Source: Microbacterium halophytorum
GTDB lineage: Bacteria > Actinomycetota > Actinomycetes > Actinomycetales > Microbacteriaceae
Direction: 5' to 3'
Assembly: GCF_002970975.1 (NCBI RefSeq)
Contig: NZ_KZ672982.1
Span: 331,582-395,581 of the forward strand
DNA: 64,000 nucleotides
Numbering within the stretch: position 1 is the stretch's first letter; each line of letters starts with the position of its first letter. Both the position numbers and the translations under genes were made by a program. Below the pieces are notes generated by a model. That model was given only the letters and a program-made list of their open reading frames with translations, did no database searches and was not told the DNA's origin. Positions 18,182 to 25,134 of this stretch are shown here, one piece after another.

Positions 18182-19816
18182 TCAGGCCCGCGAGCGGCGG
18201 CGCACGGCAAGGATCAGGCCGCCGGCGAGCATGAGACCGACCGCTGCCGCGGCGATCCCGCCCGATTCGGCACCCGTCACGGCGAGGGTGTCGTCCTCGT
18301 CCGCCGCGGGCTGCTCCGACGTCGCCGGCTGCTCCGTCTCGGGCTGCTCGGTCTCGGGCCGCTCCGTCTCAGGCTCCTCGGTTTCGGGCTCCTCGGTCTC
18401 AGGCTCCTCCGTCTCTGGCTGATCCGTGTCGGGCTCCTCGGTGTCCGGCTCATCCGTGCTCGGGCCATCCGTGCCCGGGTCCTCTGCCGGAGGCTCCTCG
18501 TAGACCGCCGTGTTCGTCAGAACGACGAGGGTGTTCGACTGCTCCGGAAGAACGAAATCGTTCTGGCTGAAGCTCGCCGAGGTCCAGGTGATCCCGTCCG
18601 GCGCCATCGGCGCGAGCTCTTCGAGATGGAGCACGCTGCCGGCCGGGAACAGGTCGGACTGCCAGGTCTCCCCCGGAACCACGGTCACGACGTCGGTGAG
18701 GGTGCTGCCGTCCGGCTGCTCGACGGACCAGCGCACGTCGTACCTCTGCGCAGACAGGACCTCCTTCGCGCCCGCGTCACCCGTGACGACGACGTCCTTC
18801 TCGAGCGAGAAGCGCGCGAGGCGCTCGCCGATGCCCGTGGCGTTGCCGCCGGCCCACGTGTTCGTCTTCTCGACGCTCGTCGTGCTCTCGGTCCCCACCG
18901 TGATCGTGGCGCGGTTGGTGTAGTCGACCGAGGCGCCGGCATCAGAGGCGTCGGTGCGCAGCCAGAAGCGGTAGAACCACCCCTCCTGCGCCGTGAACGA
19001 GACCGTGCGGCCGTCCTCGCTCAGGACGGGCTGCTCCGGGATGTCGGTCGGGTTCTGCGATGTCCAGACCGTCTGGAAGTCAGGCGTCTCGCGCCCGTTG
19101 ACGGACGCGATCGTGTTGGTCGCGAACATGCGCCAGCTCGATGCATCCACGGTGTGGTTGCCCACGGGAATGTCCTCGATGACGACGGTCTGGCCGTCGC
19201 GGAAGCCGTCGACGCCGGCGGGCGGGTCGATGTACCACCAGAGCTCGTCGCCCGCGCTCCAGCCCTGCTTCGTCGCCTTCACGCCGGTGAACTCGCAGTT
19301 GTTCGTGCAGGTGCCCGGCGTATTCGGCGTGACCGTGATGGTCACTTCGTGCTCAGAGACCTCGTACGTGACCTCGGTGCTCTCGGTCACCTCGGTGCGC
19401 ACGTCGACGCGGAACTCGAACTGGCCGGAGCGGTTCACCGGGTTCGCCAGGTAGTACGGCGACTCGAGATCGATGTCGCAGCGGAACGTCGTGTTCGTCG
19501 CGGTGCAGACGCCGACCTCGCTTCCGTCGGCGACGACCACGGCGAACGACTGGGCCTGGCCCCGCAGCTCCGGAGGCAGGTCGAGCTGAAAGCTCGCCGT
19601 CCCCGTCGCGTCATCGGCGACGGACCAGGATCCCGAGAGCACGGCGGAGCGCCCTCCGGCGACGGTGTCGGTCTCGAACGAGAGGTCCGTGACGGATGCG
19701 CTCGCCTCGGCCTGCGCAGGCACGGCGACGACGAGCGACGCGAAGACCGCGAGCACGACGGCGATGATCACCCCCGCGAGCGTGCGGCGCGAGTCGATCC
19801 GAGTACGTGTGTTCAT
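18182..19816 (-). CDS. LPXTG-type cell-wall-anchored surface protein
   Basis: This 544-residue exported protein has a signal peptide at 1-36 (hydrophobic core VIIAVVLAVFASLVV, cleavage near AQA). Then come about 400 residues of beta-rich, Ig-like repeats resembling adhesin backbones, including a pair of cysteines in TCTNNC. A low-complexity stalk of PETEE-like units follows. The end has sorting-signal form: LAVTG at about 511-515, a hydrophobic segment, then RRRSRA. LAVTG is a variant of LPXTG used by some actinobacterial sortases, so sortase attachment is likely but inferred. No sortase gene is in the window. The ribosome site is GGGAGG. A 20-base palindrome lies between this gene and a divergent monooxygenase gene. 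Confidence 0.85.
   Translation of the reverse strand: MNTRTRIDSRRTLAGVIIAVVLAVFASLVVAVPAQAEASASVTDLSFETDTVAGGRSAVLSGSWSVADDATGTASFQLDLPPELRGQAQSFAVVVADGSEVGVCTATNTTFRCDIDLESPYYLANPVNRSGQFEFRVDVRTEVTESTEVTYEVSEHEVTITVTPNTPGTCTNNCEFTGVKATKQGWSAGDELWWYIDPPAGVDGFRDGQTVVIEDIPVGNHTVDASSWRMFATNTIASVNGRETPDFQTVWTSQNPTDIPEQPVLSEDGRTVSFTAQEGWFYRFWLRTDASDAGASVDYTNRATITVGTESTTSVEKTNTWAGGNATGIGERLARFSLEKDVVVTGDAGAKEVLSAQRYDVRWSVEQPDGSTLTDVVTVVPGETWQSDLFPAGSVLHLEELAPMAPDGITWTSASFSQNDFVLPEQSNTLVVLTNTAVYEEPPAEDPGTDGPSTDEPDTEEPDTDQPETEEPETEEPETEEPETERPETEQPETEQPATSEQPAADEDDTLAVTGAESGGIAAAAVGLMLAGGLILAVRRRSRA
18329..18460 (-). repeat. Tandem 15-base units coding a PETEE stalk
   Basis: About eight in-frame 15-base units encode P(E/D)T(E/D)(E/Q/R) repeats in the wall-spanning stalk of the surface protein. 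Copy number in such units often changes by slippage. Confidence 0.8.
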
Positions 19817-19910
19817 GGTGCCTCCCCAGGGCGGTTTCGGGTATTCCACGGGCGTCCCCCAACGCCACGAGGCATGACTCCACCACGGAGGACGCGCCCT
19901 GCCCAAGCCG

Positions 19911-19930
19911 GCTGTCGCATATGCGACAGC
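19911..19930. promoter_or_regulatory. Perfect 20-base palindrome in a divergent promoter region
   Basis: GCTGTCGCAT is followed directly by its reverse complement. It lies 24 bases before the monooxygenase start and about 95 bases before the surface-protein start. Its size and symmetry fit a dimeric repressor operator; the cognate regulator is not known. Confidence 0.6.
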
Positions 19931-19954
19931 GCGCGAGCGCCCTACGCTGTGCTC

Positions 19955-20242
19955 ATGTCGATGCGAGTTCTGCTCCGAGGCCGGTTGATGTGCTCCGATG
20001 CGGCCGAGGCGGAGCTCGTCGGCGCGCATCTGCCGCGACACGTCGAACTGACCCGCGCAGAGCCCGGGTGCATCCGGTTCGAGGTGCTCTCCACGGACGA
20101 CCCGCTCGTGTGGACCGTCGACGAGGAGTTCGCCGGCGAGTCCGCCTTCCGTGCCCACCAGGAACGCGTCGCTGCGAGCGAATGGGGGCGCGCAACCGCC
20201 GGCATCCGGCGGGAGTACGAGACCGAACGCCGGCAGGGCTGA
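19955..20242 (+). CDS. Antibiotic biosynthesis monooxygenase (ABM/YgiN-like) domain protein
   Basis: This 95-residue single-domain protein has the dimeric alpha/beta barrel pattern of the ABM family: strand MRVLLRGRLMC, helix, EPGCIRFEVLSTDDP, VWTVDEEFAGESAFRAHQE, and a terminal helix. Relatives act as quinol monooxygenases or cofactor-free oxygenases; some have no known substrate. The ATG at 19955 is used; a second ATG two codons later is possible. The gene is divergent from the surface-protein gene, with a perfect palindrome between them. I judge the fold more certain than any specific reaction. Confidence 0.8.
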   Translation: MSMRVLLRGRLMCSDAAEAELVGAHLPRHVELTRAEPGCIRFEVLSTDDPLVWTVDEEFAGESAFRAHQERVAASEWGRATAGIRREYETERRQG

Positions 20243-20257
20243 GGCTTCCGAACGCGT

Positions 20258-20271
20258 CTGAGGTACCTCAG
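20258..20271. promoter_or_regulatory. Perfect 14-base palindrome upstream of the AAA-LuxR operon
   Basis: CTGAGGTACCTCAG lies 116 bases before the 63-residue gene. A second inverted repeat, CGGATCGT (20340-20347) and ACGATCCG (20362-20369), lies nearer the start. Either could be an operator or, for the second, a leader hairpin. Confidence 0.45.
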
Positions 20272-20386
20272 GACGAGCGGGAGGACCGGTCGCCTCGGAA
20301 GATAGGGCGTTCTGCCGATGCCCGCCCACCGCCTCAGAGCGGATCGTCTCCATCATCAGGAACGATCCGTGAGACGGGAGACCGAG

Positions 20387-20578
20387 ATGTCCGACTGGAT
20401 GTTCGCGATGAGCAGGTACGAGAACGACGTGCGCGAGGCCGAGCGCAACATCGCCCGACGCCGATCGCTGCGGGAACGGCGGTCGACAGCGGGCGCCGGC
20501 GCCGAGGCCGGCGCCGCTGTGCCTGCCGCGGCACCGTGCGCCCCGACCACAGGCGCTCCCCGACCCGCAGGGGCCTGA
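20387..20578 (+). CDS. Small basic protein coupled to the AAA-LuxR regulator
   Basis: This 63-residue protein begins MSDWMFAMSRYENDVREAER. It has a charged helical N-terminal half rich in R and E and an Ala/Pro-rich tail. GGGAG lies six bases before the ATG. Its stop codon shares a base with the ATG of the following large regulator (TGATG at 20576-20580), which points to translational coupling. I do not recognise a family. It may be a real small protein or a translated leader that sets expression of the regulator. Confidence 0.6.
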   Translation: MSDWMFAMSRYENDVREAERNIARRRSLRERRSTAGAGAEAGAAVPAAAPCAPTTGAPRPAGA

Positions 20579-23487
20579 TGAGCGTCGTCGCCCCGTGGCA
20601 CGATGAGGGCGTGAGTCAGTTCGAGTCCGTGACGTCGCTCATCGGCCGCGACAGCGAGTTGGGCGTGCTCGACGACGCGCTCGACGACGTCCGCGCCGGT
20701 GCGACCCGGACGGTCGTCATCGGCGGCGAGGCCGGCATCGGCAAGAGCCGACTGCTGCGCGAGTTCCTCGCCGCGCACGCGGACGACTCGCAGGCGCTCT
20801 TCGGCCAGTGCGTCGATCTGGGCGACGTCGCCGCGGCCTACACGCCCGTCGTTCCCGCGCTGCGGCCGCTCCTCATTCAGCTCGGCGCTCAGCGCGTCCG
20901 CGAGCTGACAGGCGCGGGGGCGGGCGCGCTGCTCGCGCTGTTCCCGGAGCTGCGCGACGCCGACGCCCCGACGGCGCTCGGGCCCGTCGAGCAGTTCCAC
21001 GAGGCCGTCGCCACGGTGCTCGAGGCCGCCTCAGAGGACGAACCGATCGTCCTCGTCTTCGAGGACGTGCACTGGATCGATCCCGCGAGCCTCGGGCTGC
21101 TGCAGTTCCTCACGCGCGTGCAGACGGGCGGCCGCGTCCTGCTCGTGTTCAGCTATCGCTCCGATGACGTCGGCCGCGGGCACCCCGTGCGCCGTCTCCT
21201 CGGCGAGCTCGAGCGCAATCGGGCCGCCGCCCGGATCATGCTGGAGCGGCTGCCGCACGACCAGGTGCGCGATCTCGCCGAGGAGCTGCGCGGGGCGCCT
21301 CTCACCGAGGCCGAGCTCGACGGTCTGACGAGCCGCAGCGAAGGCGTCCCTTTCTTCGTCGAGGAACTGGTCGCGTTCGGCGGGGACGACGCGCAGGTCG
21401 TTCCGGAGACGCTGCGCGAGCTGCTGCTCGCCCGGTACGAGCGCCTGGGCGATCCGGCCCAGCGGCTCGCCCGCGTACTGGCCGTCGGCGGAACCGAAGT
21501 CGAGCACGTGCTGTTGAGCCGCGTGTGGGGCGCCGACGGCCTCGACGACCTCGCACGCGAGGCACTGCTCGGCGGGGTAATCCAGGCCGATCATGACGCT
21601 TACCGGTTCCGCCACGCGCTCGTGCGCGAGGCGATCCTCGACGACGTGCTGCCCGGCGAGCACGAGCGCATCCACGCGCGCTACGCCGCCGAGTACGAGC
21701 GCCTCGCCGAGGAGACCGGGCGCCCGCACTCGGCGGCGATCGCGCACCATTGGCTCCAGGCGCGCAACCAGGAGCGCGCGTTCCCCGCCACGATCCGGGC
21801 CGCGCGGGAGGCCAGATCCGCGTTGGCGTTCGCATCGGCCGCACAGCACGGCGAGCGCGCTCTGGCCCTGTGGGACGCGGTGCCGGATGCCGAGGCCGTC
21901 GCGGGGATGTCGAAGCTCGCGATGGCGGGGCGTGCGACGACCCACCTGCGCAACGCGGGCGAGCTCGAGCGCAGCCTGGCACTCGTCACCGCGGCGCTGC
22001 AGGAATGCGAGCCGGGCACCGTCGACGAGGCGATGCTGCTGCACAACAGGGCGAAGGCCCTCTCCCAGCTCGCGCGCACCGAGGCGCTCGACGTGTATCG
22101 CCAGTGCCTCACCGCCGCCGAGCTTCTCGACGACGGCCGCGACCCTCAGCTGGCCGCGCTGCACGCGGCCGTGATGGTGTCGTTCTCCGGCCGCCTGATG
22201 CTGGCCGGCGAGGTCGAGGAGGCCCGTGCGCTCGCCCTGGACGGCGCCGCTCTGGCGCAGGAGCTCGGAGATGCGCGCACGGCATCCGTCGGGGTGAACA
22301 TCGCGGCGGTCTGCCTGGTCTCGACGGGAGACGCGGATGGCGCCATGACGGAGCTCGAGGAGGCCAGGCGGCTCGCCGGGGAGGACGGCCCCGCGCAGGT
22401 GCGCTACTTCGTCAATGCCTCGGACGCGGCCCAGCTGCTCGGCCAGTACCGGCATTCGATCACGCTCGCGCAGCAGGGTGTCGACGCGGCCCGCCGCCTG
22501 GGGTTCGAGCGCACCTCGGGCGTACTCCTGTCGTCGAACCTCGCCGAGCCGCTCGTGGCCCTCGGCGAATGGGACCGCGCCGACGCGATCATCGCGCGCG
22601 CGATGTCCCTGGAACCGCCCCGGTCGTACCGCACGCACCTCGTCATCACGAGAGCGACGATGCTGACGTGGCGGGGCGACCCCGGAGCCGCCGATGCGCT
22701 GCTGCGCGAACAGCGCTCGGTGCTCGCATCGAGGATGGCCGCCGAGGTGCAGTCGTTCATGGGCGTCAGCCGGGTCGCGATGGAGGCCTCCCTAGCCCTC
22801 GGCGACGTCGCGGCGGCCTGGGAGCACGCGGCGCCGCTGCTCGAGGCAGACCCGGCCCGTCTGTGCGCCGGCAGGGTGCACACCTGCGCGTGGCCGATCG
22901 CACGGACCATCGCGGCGGCGCGAGCATCCGGTTCCTCGCCGGCCCACGCCGAGCCGCGGCTGCGCGCGCTCGTCGCGGCCGTCGATGCGTGGCCCGCGCA
23001 CGACGTGTGGGCACCGATCATCGACGCCGAGCTCGCGGGGACGGCCGACGGGTGGCGCGCCGCGCTCGCGGCGGCTCGTGACGACCGCGCTCCCGCGCAC
23101 GTCCAGCCCTACGTCCTGGTGCGGCTGGGCGAAGCTCTCATCGCCGAGGGCGCGCGGGGGGACGCGCGCGATGTCCTGGCCGATGCGATCGATGCGGCCG
23201 AATCGCGCGGCGTGACCTCGATGCGCGAACGTGCCGTCGAGCTCGCGGCCGACGCCGGGTTCGTCTCCGCCGGCCGGCCCCGCCGTGGCACCGGTGCGCT
23301 CACCGAGCGCGAGGAGCAGGTGCTGGCGCTCGTCGCGGAGGGCCTCAGCAACGGCCAGATCGGTCAGCGCCTCTTCATCAGCACGAAGACGGCGAGCGTG
23401 CACGTGTCGTCGATCCTGCGCAAGCTCGGCGCGTCGAGCCGCACCGAGGCCGCGCACCTCGCCGCACGCGACGCGATCGAGCGCTAG
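20578..23487 (+). CDS. Large ATP-binding LuxR-family (LAL) transcriptional regulator
   Basis: This 969-residue protein has an N-terminal STAND/AAA ATPase module with Walker A GGEAGIGKSRLL at about 49-60 and Walker B VLVFEDVHWID at about 157-167. A long middle of TPR-like helical repeats follows. The C-terminal LuxR helix-turn-helix (LTEREEQVLALVAEGLSNGQ, then KTASVHVSSILRKLGA) occupies the last 65 residues. Such proteins are usually activators controlled by a ligand and ATP; the ligand and targets are unknown. The ATG overlapping the upstream stop codon is preferred; an alternative GTG lies at 20611. No obvious target gene is adjacent. Confidence 0.9.
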   Translation: MSVVAPWHDEGVSQFESVTSLIGRDSELGVLDDALDDVRAGATRTVVIGGEAGIGKSRLLREFLAAHADDSQALFGQCVDLGDVAAAYTPVVPALRPLLIQLGAQRVRELTGAGAGALLALFPELRDADAPTALGPVEQFHEAVATVLEAASEDEPIVLVFEDVHWIDPASLGLLQFLTRVQTGGRVLLVFSYRSDDVGRGHPVRRLLGELERNRAAARIMLERLPHDQVRDLAEELRGAPLTEAELDGLTSRSEGVPFFVEELVAFGGDDAQVVPETLRELLLARYERLGDPAQRLARVLAVGGTEVEHVLLSRVWGADGLDDLAREALLGGVIQADHDAYRFRHALVREAILDDVLPGEHERIHARYAAEYERLAEETGRPHSAAIAHHWLQARNQERAFPATIRAAREARSALAFASAAQHGERALALWDAVPDAEAVAGMSKLAMAGRATTHLRNAGELERSLALVTAALQECEPGTVDEAMLLHNRAKALSQLARTEALDVYRQCLTAAELLDDGRDPQLAALHAAVMVSFSGRLMLAGEVEEARALALDGAALAQELGDARTASVGVNIAAVCLVSTGDADGAMTELEEARRLAGEDGPAQVRYFVNASDAAQLLGQYRHSITLAQQGVDAARRLGFERTSGVLLSSNLAEPLVALGEWDRADAIIARAMSLEPPRSYRTHLVITRATMLTWRGDPGAADALLREQRSVLASRMAAEVQSFMGVSRVAMEASLALGDVAAAWEHAAPLLEADPARLCAGRVHTCAWPIARTIAAARASGSSPAHAEPRLRALVAAVDAWPAHDVWAPIIDAELAGTADGWRAALAAARDDRAPAHVQPYVLVRLGEALIAEGARGDARDVLADAIDAAESRGVTSMRERAVELAADAGFVSAGRPRRGTGALTEREEQVLALVAEGLSNGQIGQRLFISTKTASVHVSSILRKLGASSRTEAAHLAARDAIER

Positions 23488-23553
23488 GGTGCGCACCCGG
23501 ATCCGGCATCCGCTGCGCTGGCCGCCGGATGCCGGGCGCGCCCCGGTACGCGA

Positions 23554-23578
23554 GAACCCCCGAACGGATCGGGGGTTC
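23554..23578. terminator. Terminator between the AAA-LuxR gene and tRNA-Gly
   Basis: GAACCCCCG (23554-23562) pairs with CGGGGGTTC (23570-23578) across a seven-base loop and serves the converging genes. A second hairpin, CCGGCATCC (23503-23511) with GGATGCCGG (23527-23535), lies just after the regulator stop. Confidence 0.8.
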
Positions 23579-23585
23579 ATCTCAG

Positions 23586-23656
23586 AGGGGATGACGGGAA
23601 TCGAACCCGCGTGACCAGTTTGGAAGACTGGGGCTCTACCATTGAGCTACATCCCC
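23586..23656 (-). tRNA. tRNA-Gly (anticodon TCC)
   Basis: On the minus strand the acceptor GGGGATG pairs with CATCCCC. The D arm is GCTC/GAGC, the anticodon stem CCAGT/ACTGG with loop CTTCCAA (anticodon TCC), and the T loop TTCGATT. It is 71 bases long and CCA is not encoded. Confidence 0.97.
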
Positions 23657-23711
23657 GCACTGCCCTCGGCAGCGGGTTCCACTATAGGGCAAGCCGGCCG
23701 CAGCCCGTGAA

Positions 23712-24242
23712 TCAGGCGGGCTTCGCGTGGCGCGCCGCCGTTGCGAGGTAGCGCTCCGCGTTCTGCCTCAGGCCGGCGACTTCCTCATCCGTCAGCTCGC
23801 GGCGGACCTTCGCCGGCACGCCCGCCACGAGCGAGCGCGGCGGCACCTCGGTTCCCTCCAGCACGACCGCTCCGGCGGCGACGAGCGACTCTGCGCCGAT
23901 CACGGCGCCGGAGAGCACGACGCTCCCGATCCCGATGAGGCTGCCATCGCCGATCTCGCACCCGTGCACGACGGCGTTGTGGCCGATCGAGACGTCCTGA
24001 CCGATGAGGGCGTAGTGATCGGAATCTACGTGGATCGAGACGTTGTCCTGCACATTGCTGCGCGCACCGATCACGATGGCGTTGACATCGCCGCGCACGA
24101 CGGCGTTGTACCAGATGCTCGCCCGCTCCCCCAGCGCCACATCGCCGATCACGCGCGCGCCGTCGGCGACGTACGCGCCGCGCGCGACATCCGGAACCGA
24201 ACCATCGAGGGGAAGCACGCTCGCACCGGCGGAAATGGTCAT
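23712..24242 (-). CDS. Gamma-class carbonic anhydrase-like hexapeptide-repeat protein
   Basis: This 176-residue left-handed beta-helix protein is built of hexapeptide repeats (VIGDVALGERASIWYNAVVR, VIGARSNVQDNVSIH, LIGQDVSIGHNAVVHG, LIGIGSVVLSGAVIGA). Histidines in SIHVD, IGHN and VVHG sit where the trimer binds zinc or iron in gamma carbonic anhydrases. Many such YrdA/PaaY-like proteins have weak or unproven anhydrase activity, so the substrate is inferred. The second ATG (24242, MTISAGASVLPLDG) is preferred to one ten codons upstream because it gives the family N-terminus. Confidence 0.87.
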   Translation of the reverse strand: MTISAGASVLPLDGSVPDVARGAYVADGARVIGDVALGERASIWYNAVVRGDVNAIVIGARSNVQDNVSIHVDSDHYALIGQDVSIGHNAVVHGCEIGDGSLIGIGSVVLSGAVIGAESLVAAGAVVLEGTEVPPRSLVAGVPAKVRRELTDEEVAGLRQNAERYLATAARHAKPA

Positions 24243-24344
24243 GGTGCCATCATGCCAGCGCGGGCGCGGCACGGACCATCGCGACCCGGGCAGCGGCGCG
24301 TCCCGGCCGCAGGGCCACGGCCGCCCTGCGGCCCGCTCCCCGCG

Positions 24345-24362
24345 TAAGGACAGGCTTACTTT
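24345..24362 (+). promoter_or_regulatory. Candidate DtxR/IdeR iron box upstream of dps
   Basis: TAAGGACAGGCTTACTTT matches the actinobacterial iron box (TTAGGTTAGSCTAACCTAA) at about 12 of 18 positions and includes the inverted repeat GTAAG-N6-CTTAC. It lies about 45 bases upstream of the likely promoter, where DtxR-type proteins could act as activators of iron-storage genes. Confidence 0.5.
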
Positions 24363-24404
24363 GCCCAGATCAGAGGCGAATTAGCCGAGCCTTCACTTGC
24401 TTGC

Positions 24405-24429
24405 GGAATACTTCCGGACGCGTACGGTT
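24405..24429 (+). promoter_or_regulatory. Candidate SigH/SigR-type stress promoter of dps
   Basis: GGAAT (24405-24409) and GTT (24427-24429) are separated by 17 bases, close to the GGAAT-N16-19-GTT pattern of actinobacterial oxidative-stress sigma factors. An overlapping housekeeping reading, TTGCGG-N16-TACGGT (24401-24428), is also possible. Confidence 0.5.
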
Positions 24430-24467
24430 GATACCAACACGACAACGTTCCTCGGGAGGGACCAGCC

Positions 24468-24950
24468 ATGAGCAACCAGACCATCGCAACCACCGCCAGC
24501 GACCCGACCGTCGCGGCGGGCACCTCGCAGTTCCTCGCGCCCGTCGTCCTCGGCCTGCAGGCCCTGACCCTGAACGGCAAGCAGGCGCACTGGCACGTCC
24601 GCGGCGCCAACTTCGTCGGCGTGCACGAGTTCCTCGACACGCTCGTCGCCCACGCGGGCGACTGGGCCGACACCGCCGCGGAGCGCATCGTCGCCCTCGG
24701 CCTTCCGATCGACGCCCGCGCCAACGCGGTCGCCGAGAAGACCGCCGCGACGAAGGTCGGCGCGGGCTTCGAGCAGTCGGACGCCGTCATCGCGGCTGTC
24801 ATCGCCGACATGGACCAGATCATCGCCGACACCCAGGCCGCCATCGACGGCCTCGACGAGATCGACCTGACGAGCCAGGACATCGCCATCGGGATCAAGG
24901 CGGGCCTCGAGAAGGACCGCTGGTTCCTCATCTCGCACCTCGCCGCGTAA
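24468..24950 (+). CDS. dps: Dps family DNA-binding ferritin
   Basis: This 160-residue protein forms a dodecamer that oxidises and stores iron and protects DNA under stress. All ferroxidase residues are present at the expected spacing: H41, H53, D57, D68 and E72. A 20-residue N-terminal tail precedes the four-helix core. The ribosome site is GGGAGG. The gene is single, with its own promoter region (candidate iron box and SigH/SigR-like promoter) and a strong terminator, as expected for a stress-induced gene. Confidence 0.95.
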   Translation: MSNQTIATTASDPTVAAGTSQFLAPVVLGLQALTLNGKQAHWHVRGANFVGVHEFLDTLVAHAGDWADTAAERIVALGLPIDARANAVAEKTAATKVGAGFEQSDAVIAAVIADMDQIIADTQAAIDGLDEIDLTSQDIAIGIKAGLEKDRWFLISHLAA

Positions 24951-24962
24951 GCAGCGCTTGAA

Positions 24963-24991
24963 GGCGCCCCTGGGCTTGCCCCAGGGGCGCC
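24963..24991 (+). terminator. Terminator after dps
   Basis: GGCGCCCCTGGG (24963-24974) pairs with CCCAGGGGCGCC (24980-24991) across a five-base loop, 13 bases past the stop. Confidence 0.9.
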
Positions 24992-25025
24992 GTTGCGTGC
25001 GCCGGCCGTCCGTGCCTGCCGTGCC

Positions 25026-25104
25026 CCGAGCGTAGGCAGAATCCCCGAGATTAGGCCGATTCATCCGGATATGGCCTAGTTCCGAGGAAGTTGCCTACGC
25101 TCGG
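25026..25104. repeat. Long imperfect inverted repeat between dps and the amidohydrolase
   Basis: Arms of 32 bases (25026-25057 and 25073-25104) flank a 15-base loop. The outer 13 bases, CCGAGCGTAGGCA with TGCCTACGCTCGG, pair perfectly, as does the inner AGGCC/GGCCT. It lies 31 bases past the amidohydrolase stop on the minus strand. It could end that transcript, but its size and the separate dps terminator suggest a palindromic repeat element. It differs in sequence from the 6.5-8.5 kb palindromes. Confidence 0.75.
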
Positions 25105-25134
25105 AGCGCATGGTCGGGCCCCAACGGTGCGGAG

